In this document: one piece after another, positions 15,701 to 18,784 of the stretch | How positions within the stretch are numbered: position 1 is the first letter of the stretch | How the letters are laid out: each line of letters opens with the position of its first letter | NCBI GenBank assembly: GCA_934343915.1 | Contig: CAKRIL010000049.1 | Coordinates: forward strand, 1 to 18,784 | DNA from: an uncultured Lachnospiraceae bacterium | GTDB lineage: Bacteria > Bacillota > Clostridia > Lachnospirales > Lachnospiraceae | DNA length: 18,784 bases | Reading direction: 5' to 3' | The notes under the pieces: model-generated | The model's database searches: none | What the model was told of the DNA's origin: nothing | The model's input: the letters and a program-made list of their open reading frames with translations, nothing else | Position numbers and translations under genes: made by a program

Positions 15701-17334
15701 TCGGTACAGATAATGACATAATACGGCTCTGCCTTCGCTGCATCTGCCTGAAGCACATTATTCTCTATATACTGTGACAGCTCCTTAACCTCATCCTCCG
15801 ATGCGGCAAAGAATCTCATGCTTCTGTCATCATTCCAAAAATGCCGTATCGGTCGTATGAACTCCCAATTATGTACATCCTTCTCACTGGTCAGCAGCAT
15901 TATCTTGAGCTCATCATAGCTGTGGAGAGCTATAAGCTGAACAATAAGCGTTCTTAAAAGTGCATCTGTCTCCACCTGTCTGCCGTATATTCCCACTATA
16001 TTGTTCTTAAGCAGAGATACCGTAACAGGTACCTCCTTAAGCAGCTTGTCCTCCTTGCCAAGTGCAAGCATTGCATCCTGAAGGTTATCCTCCTCCATCG
16101 AAAATCTCTTATCCGGGAAATCCAGCTCACCATCCATCGGAAGAGTTCCGATTCCAAGTCTCAGATTAAGGAAATCACTCTGCGTTCTCATCCTCTCCCA
16201 CAGACTTGACTGACATTCAAGCACTCTTTTGGCACATTCCTCAGGGGTGATATTATTCTCACGAAGAATGTCCTCCTGCTCCCTGCATGTCCTCATTATG
16301 CTGTCACGCACGCCGTCAAGATATTCGAGATACTTTCCCTGACGCTTTGCTTCATTTATGATAGCCTGTTTTTTCTCGTATTTCTTGGTGAGCACAGGCC
16401 ACAGCACAGTCCCGAGCAGCATGCTTCCCGACATCATTATCGTCGGAAGTGCCTGAGTAATCGCTCCGCCGCTTGAGAGCACATTCACTGCGGAGAGAAT
16501 ACCTGTACTCATGGATGTCATACCCATCGTAATCGACGGGCCGAGCATAAGCGCCATCGGAACCGTGTCCTGTCTTGCCGGCTGAGGCGGAGCGTCAAGC
16601 TTGAACACCTGATGCCCAACCTCCCTGTACAGTCTCGGTGAGCGGAAGAAGTATTCCTTCTTAGGCTCCTCGGGCTCGGCGTTATTGTCCTCCCTGTACT
16701 GAGGCGTGTACTTTACAAGCTTGTCCGAGCGTATAACCACTGAATTGTCAGGATTATTCACCGCAAAAAAACCATGTCCGACAATCAGCTTAAGTCCCAT
16801 AATATATACATAGTCGCCCGCTTTTAATGAATGTCTGCTCTTCTCAGCAATACGACAGCTGTTCACATATGTTCCATTGACACTTCCCATGTCGGTGACA
16901 TACCAGTTATTCCCGTCGTACTCAAGCTGTGCATGTCTTGCGGAAACATACGCATTCGGGTAGGCTATCTCATTGTCCTCACTTCTTCCCACACCATATA
17001 CTCCCGGTGTCTTAGACATTATCTTCCAGAATGCCTGTCTGCTCTCATCCACATCCTCGGCATACAAAAACAAGTTGTAGGAAGTTCCGTCAATCTGCAT
17101 GTAAAAGAAATCCCTCGGATTAATCGGCATGCTCGCAACCGGCTGCTTGTCCGCGTTAAGCACAACAGCCGTCTTATTGCTCTTCACAACCCATTCCCCG
17201 TCTACGGCTTCAATGCTTATAAGCCGGCGTGGATTGCCCTCACTGTCCACATCCTTAATCCAATACTGTCCCTTGACCTTACCGGGAAGGGTAAGGCTGA
17301 ACATTCTCTCAGGCTTTATCAGGTTCACTATCAT
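12772..17334 (-). CDS. essC: EssC/YukBA-type T7SS FtsK/SpoIIIE ATPase
   Basis: This 1520-residue membrane ATPase is the motor of the type VIIb secretion system. The N-terminus has a degenerate FHA-like domain (1-95) and a canonical FHA domain (about 105-195: V-G-R at 115-117, S-A-R-H at 131-134, S-V-N-G-T at 151-155). Two membrane helices lie at about 260-283 and 295-315. ATPase 1 has Walker A G-M-T-G-S-G-K-S at 703-710 and Walker B I-I-S-D-E with D825/E826. ATPase 2 has Walker A G-S-A-G-N-G-K-T at 1050-1057, but its Walker B reads I-L-N-N. The third C-terminal ATPase-like domain (about 1310-1510) shows no P-loop. The length fits EssC/YukBA. GGAGG lies 13 bases before the ATG, which is long, but no better in-frame start exists. 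Confidence 0.96.
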   Translation of the reverse strand: MIVNLIKPERMFSLTLPGKVKGQYWIKDVDSEGNPRRLISIEAVDGEWVVKSNKTAVVLNADKQPVASMPINPRDFFYMQIDGTSYNLFLYAEDVDESRQAFWKIMSKTPGVYGVGRSEDNEIAYPNAYVSARHAQLEYDGNNWYVTDMGSVNGTYVNSCRIAEKSRHSLKAGDYVYIMGLKLIVGHGFFAVNNPDNSVVIRSDKLVKYTPQYREDNNAEPEEPKKEYFFRSPRLYREVGHQVFKLDAPPQPARQDTVPMALMLGPSITMGMTSMSTGILSAVNVLSSGGAITQALPTIMMSGSMLLGTVLWPVLTKKYEKKQAIINEAKRQGKYLEYLDGVRDSIMRTCREQEDILRENNITPEECAKRVLECQSSLWERMRTQSDFLNLRLGIGTLPMDGELDFPDKRFSMEEDNLQDAMLALGKEDKLLKEVPVTVSLLKNNIVGIYGRQVETDALLRTLIVQLIALHSYDELKIMLLTSEKDVHNWEFIRPIRHFWNDDRSMRFFAASEDEVKELSQYIENNVLQADAAKAEPYYVIICTDKKLYEKSSALQKLTQSEADGSFSVIFAEKELKLLPKETKLVIAADGGDSRIYDREDNTGKYVGFRHDSFDTAVLDKVSQRIADIELDEQRTAYSMPNMLTFLEMFNVSKIEHLNSLTRWKENNPTISLKTPVGIDENGEIFNLDLHEKFHGPHGLVAGMTGSGKSEFIITYILSLAVNYHPDEVAFVLIDYKGGGMTGAFEDSDRGIKLPHLAGTITNLDGSEVKRSLVSIQSELRRRQAVFNEARKISNEGTMDIYKYQQLYRDKLVSEPVPHLFIISDEFAELKSQQPEFMQQLISAARIGRSLGVHLILATQKPSGVVDDQIWSNSKFRVCLKVQDKSDSQEMIKRPDAAALTQTGRFYLQVGYDELFALGQSAWCGAEYVPTETVERSIDRSVQVIDNLGRVVMNVKPQKKKDNGSKVKQLVSIVRYLSELAKEENISVRPLWLPPLKKDIYINELEDRYGYTAGGNILEPVIGEYDDPFNQKQGILTVPLSREGNCLVYGSAGNGKTTFVTTLCYSLIRHHSADEVNLYIMDFGSETLKVFEKAPQVGGVVLSADEEKLTNLLKLLNREIETRKALFAEYGGDYAGYCKNSGSTLPNIVVILNNYSGFAEQYEDMQEVFELITRDCVKFGIYFVVTAGSTNAIRYKLLQNFKMIYTMQLNDATDYPVIMGKTDGLVPSKYKGRGLVLLDRVYEFQTAYCIRSEDMQEALRLYVRELSDKAVVYAGSIPMLPDRVDAGYFAGSGYSLKSLPAGVVRRTLKPAVINIESRVMYTITAQEMYDTVPFTEELIKLLSAVCRVKVFDAEKLCNVEAGGVEVITGNYEQYVRELFSEMVERNNVYKDSGLEQSVLEKYETVVYVMVGLNKLFSKLGDDAKDKLRVLMEKAEAEYKLHIIAVDTAAGISTYMYDGWYRRQLNGADGVWIGDGIADQNIYRISKLTSDLYAEVEEGFGYLVYRGRTELVKLISSTEEA

Positions 17335-17389
17335 GGATGGTATGATTCCTCCTCACATTGTGTATATGATAGACTGTTTAAAATTTCAC

Positions 17390-17404
17390 AGCCGTTAAGC
17401 GGCT
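17390..17404 (-). other. Small hairpin between the PASTA gene and essC
   Basis: On the minus strand this is AGCCG-CTTAA-CGGCT, a 5-bp stem with a 5-base loop 11 bases after the PASTA gene stop. It is followed by GTGAAATTTT. The stem is short and the U-run weak, so it is at best a leaky terminator in the 81-base gap before essC. Confidence 0.3.
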
Positions 17405-17415
17405 TAATGCACTGC

Positions 17416-18784
17416 TTACTTAGGGATGTAGCGAACTAAGTGCTGAACGTTTCCGACACCGCTGCCGCTTGGCTCTCCGTTGACTGTCTCAAAGCTCTCA
17501 ACCATGGTTTTAGAATATTCATACCACTTATATTTTTCTACAAAAGTAGCCTTATAATATTCAAACCTAAACCATCTGTCAGTTCCCTGATTGTCTGCAT
17601 AGGACGTTCTTCCGGTATTAACATAAGTCGGCCATCCGGTATTATTGTTATACCATGCACTTCCTCGCTGATAATCCGATGATGATGTAAACTCGCCATA
17701 ATACTTATAATACTTATCGGTAAGTGCTGTTCCCCAGCCACTTCTCTGACTTATATTTCTAGTATATATACCATACTCTGTTCCGCCGCTATCATACATC
17801 CAATGCCAATATACATATCCTGCCCATTCGGAAGTTACATCCAAAATATATATATCATTTTGTCCTGCCGTCCAAGGTATGCCTCCTACAAGCCCTGCAT
17901 TGTTCTTATATTCTCCATCCGGGAATCCATTACAATAGTATGATTCACCGGTAGCATTGAGCCTCCATTCCTCATTTCCCGTTCTCACATAGCCTTGGTC
18001 ATCTAATGGTGCATCTCCTCTTGACCAAGTTGTCTCCGTTGTGGATACGGTATATGTCCATTTATTGTCAACAACCTTAGCTCCTGCCGGGATGCTTCCT
18101 TCTGCCACCCAGTCGCTTGCTGCCTTGTCCCTCCAGTTCGCTGTGAGTGTCATGTCGCCGCTCACGGTCATTCCGTTGGCACTTGAACCGTTATATGTCC
18201 AGCCTGTGAAGTCACAATAGTCCTTCGCAGGTGTAGGAAGTCCGCTTAAGGTATCTCCCTTCTTCACGGTCATTGAGTTCACGCTGCTTCCGCCGTTCGA
18301 ATCAAATGATACGGTGAAGGACTGTATTCCCTTGGAAATGACGATTGTGACAGTGCTGTTTCTTGCTGCCTTGCTTCCTGCACTTACAGACTGGCTTATG
18401 ACAGAGCCCTCCGGTACAGTGTCGTTGTACTCTGAGCTTCCGCGCACTGCACTGAGACCGCTCTGAGTAAGCTTGCTCTCCGCGCTCGCCGCATCCATTC
18501 CCTTGACATCAGGTACAGTGACAAGTTCAGGTCCCTTGGATATAACTATTGTTATTGTGGTATTCTTTGCCACACTGCCTCCGGCACTTACGGACTGGCT
18601 GATAACGCTTCCCGCAGGTACGGTACTGCTGTATTCCTCGCTTCGTGTAACCTTAATACCATACTGGCTTAACCGGCTCTCAGCCTCCGCTGCCGTCATA
18701 CCGGCTACGCTAGGTACGGTCACCATTTCCTGTCCCTTAGATACAACTATCGTTACCGTAGTTCCCTTCTTAACCTGTGAACCA
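17416..18784 (-). CDS. Extracellular PASTA-repeat protein with InlB-type repeat and aromatic C-terminus (5' end beyond window)
   Basis: The frame is open through the right edge: codons before the first ATG at 18726 read G-S-Q-V-K-K-G-T-T-V-T-I-V-V-S-K-G, the end of another PASTA repeat, so the true start is outside. From that ATG, PASTA repeats occupy residues 1-67 and 68-135, each with V-T-V-P, a Y-turn-V-P-x-G-S-V-I-S-Q and a closing V-I-S-K-G. Next comes a Listeria/Bacteroides-type (InlB B, Flg_new) repeat (about 136-200: F-D-S-N-G-G then G-W-T-Y, ending A-N-W). The last 235 residues are very rich in Tyr, Trp, Gly and Asn and match nothing I can name with certainty. PASTA repeats bind peptidoglycan or muropeptides, so this part should be outside the cell. 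Whether an upstream kinase or anchor domain exists cannot be seen. Confidence 0.87.
   Translation of the reverse strand, partial: GSQVKKGTTVTIVVSKGQEMVTVPSVAGMTAAEAESRLSQYGIKVTRSEEYSSTVPAGSVISQSVSAGGSVAKNTTITIVISKGPELVTVPDVKGMDAASAESKLTQSGLSAVRGSSEYNDTVPEGSVISQSVSAGSKAARNSTVTIVISKGIQSFTVSFDSNGGSSVNSMTVKKGDTLSGLPTPAKDYCDFTGWTYNGSSANGMTVSGDMTLTANWRDKAASDWVAEGSIPAGAKVVDNKWTYTVSTTETTWSRGDAPLDDQGYVRTGNEEWRLNATGESYYCNGFPDGEYKNNAGLVGGIPWTAGQNDIYILDVTSEWAGYVYWHWMYDSGGTEYGIYTRNISQRSGWGTALTDKYYKYYGEFTSSSDYQRGSAWYNNNTGWPTYVNTGRTSYADNQGTDRWFRFEYYKATFVEKYKWYEYSKTMVESFETVNGEPSGSGVGNVQHLVRYIPK
18322..18726 (-). repeat. Tandem PASTA-coding direct repeats (unit about 201-204 bases)
   Basis: Two adjacent coding units, 18526-18726 and 18322-18525, encode PASTA repeats with the shared segment S-V-I-S-Q-S-V-S-A-G. 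By eye they are also clearly similar as DNA. A third unit begins to the right and is cut by the window edge at 18784. Such arrays can expand or contract by recombination. Confidence 0.75.

Noticed and set aside
17361..17389. Possible promoter before essC: GTGAAA, 17-base gap, TATACA on the minus strand.
   Set aside because: Each box matches only four of six consensus bases, and the start point would fall on the RBS of essC, leaving almost no leader. Not listed as a feature.
1..18784. CRISPR arrays, tRNA or rRNA genes, insertion sequences, phage integrase or attachment sites.
   Set aside because: No spaced short repeats, cloverleaf or rRNA-like segments, transposase or integrase motifs were seen. 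The only clear repeats are the PASTA-coding units.

Overview
The window is one continuous minus-strand gene cluster: 15 genes, all read from high to low coordinates, open at both ends. Nothing on the plus strand looks like a real gene, and no gap exceeds 90 bases, so there is no stretch of more than 300 bases without a gene. Moderate G+C, strong AAGGAGG-type ribosome binding sites, 3 to 90 base gaps or short stop/start overlaps, and the protein families all point to a Gram-positive Clostridia genome. Lachnospiraceae is my best guess, but that is inference from style and not from a marker gene.

In transcription order the layout is as follows. (1) An extracellular PASTA-repeat protein, cut by the right edge (17416-18784). 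(2) A type VII secretion (T7SSb/Esx-Yuk) core: the EssC-type FtsK/SpoIIIE ATPase (12772-17334), a YukD/EsaB ubiquitin-like protein (12517-12768) and two tandem WXG100-like proteins (12191-12493 and 11878-12177). (3) A large lipoprotein with an SLH-like start and an Ig-like end (9493-11790). (4) A phosphosignalling block: a DUF6382-like/FHA protein, a zinc-ribbon/FHA protein, a secreted-VWA/TM/FHA protein, a Ser/Thr kinase with its own FHA domain, a PP2C phosphatase, a second zinc-ribbon/FHA protein and a four-TM/FHA protein (2402-9436). (5) An FHA-FHA-ABC-transporter fusion with the same architecture as mycobacterial Rv1747 (100-2382). (6) The start of another lipoprotein, cut by the left edge (1-91).

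The unifying theme is phosphothreonine signalling wired into a T7SS. One kinase and one phosphatase sit with about nine recognisable FHA domains in eight proteins, plus a degenerate tenth at the EssC N-terminus. A short Lys-Thr-Val/Ile motif recurs just before the FHA domain in four of these proteins, including the kinase. I propose these are shared phosphoacceptor sites read by the FHA domains, by analogy with GarA-type switches. The VWA protein and the PASTA protein could link the inside to the cell wall. The ABC exporter and EssC would be the regulated transport outputs. Recognisable EsaA and EssA, and a membrane-anchored EssB, are absent from the window.
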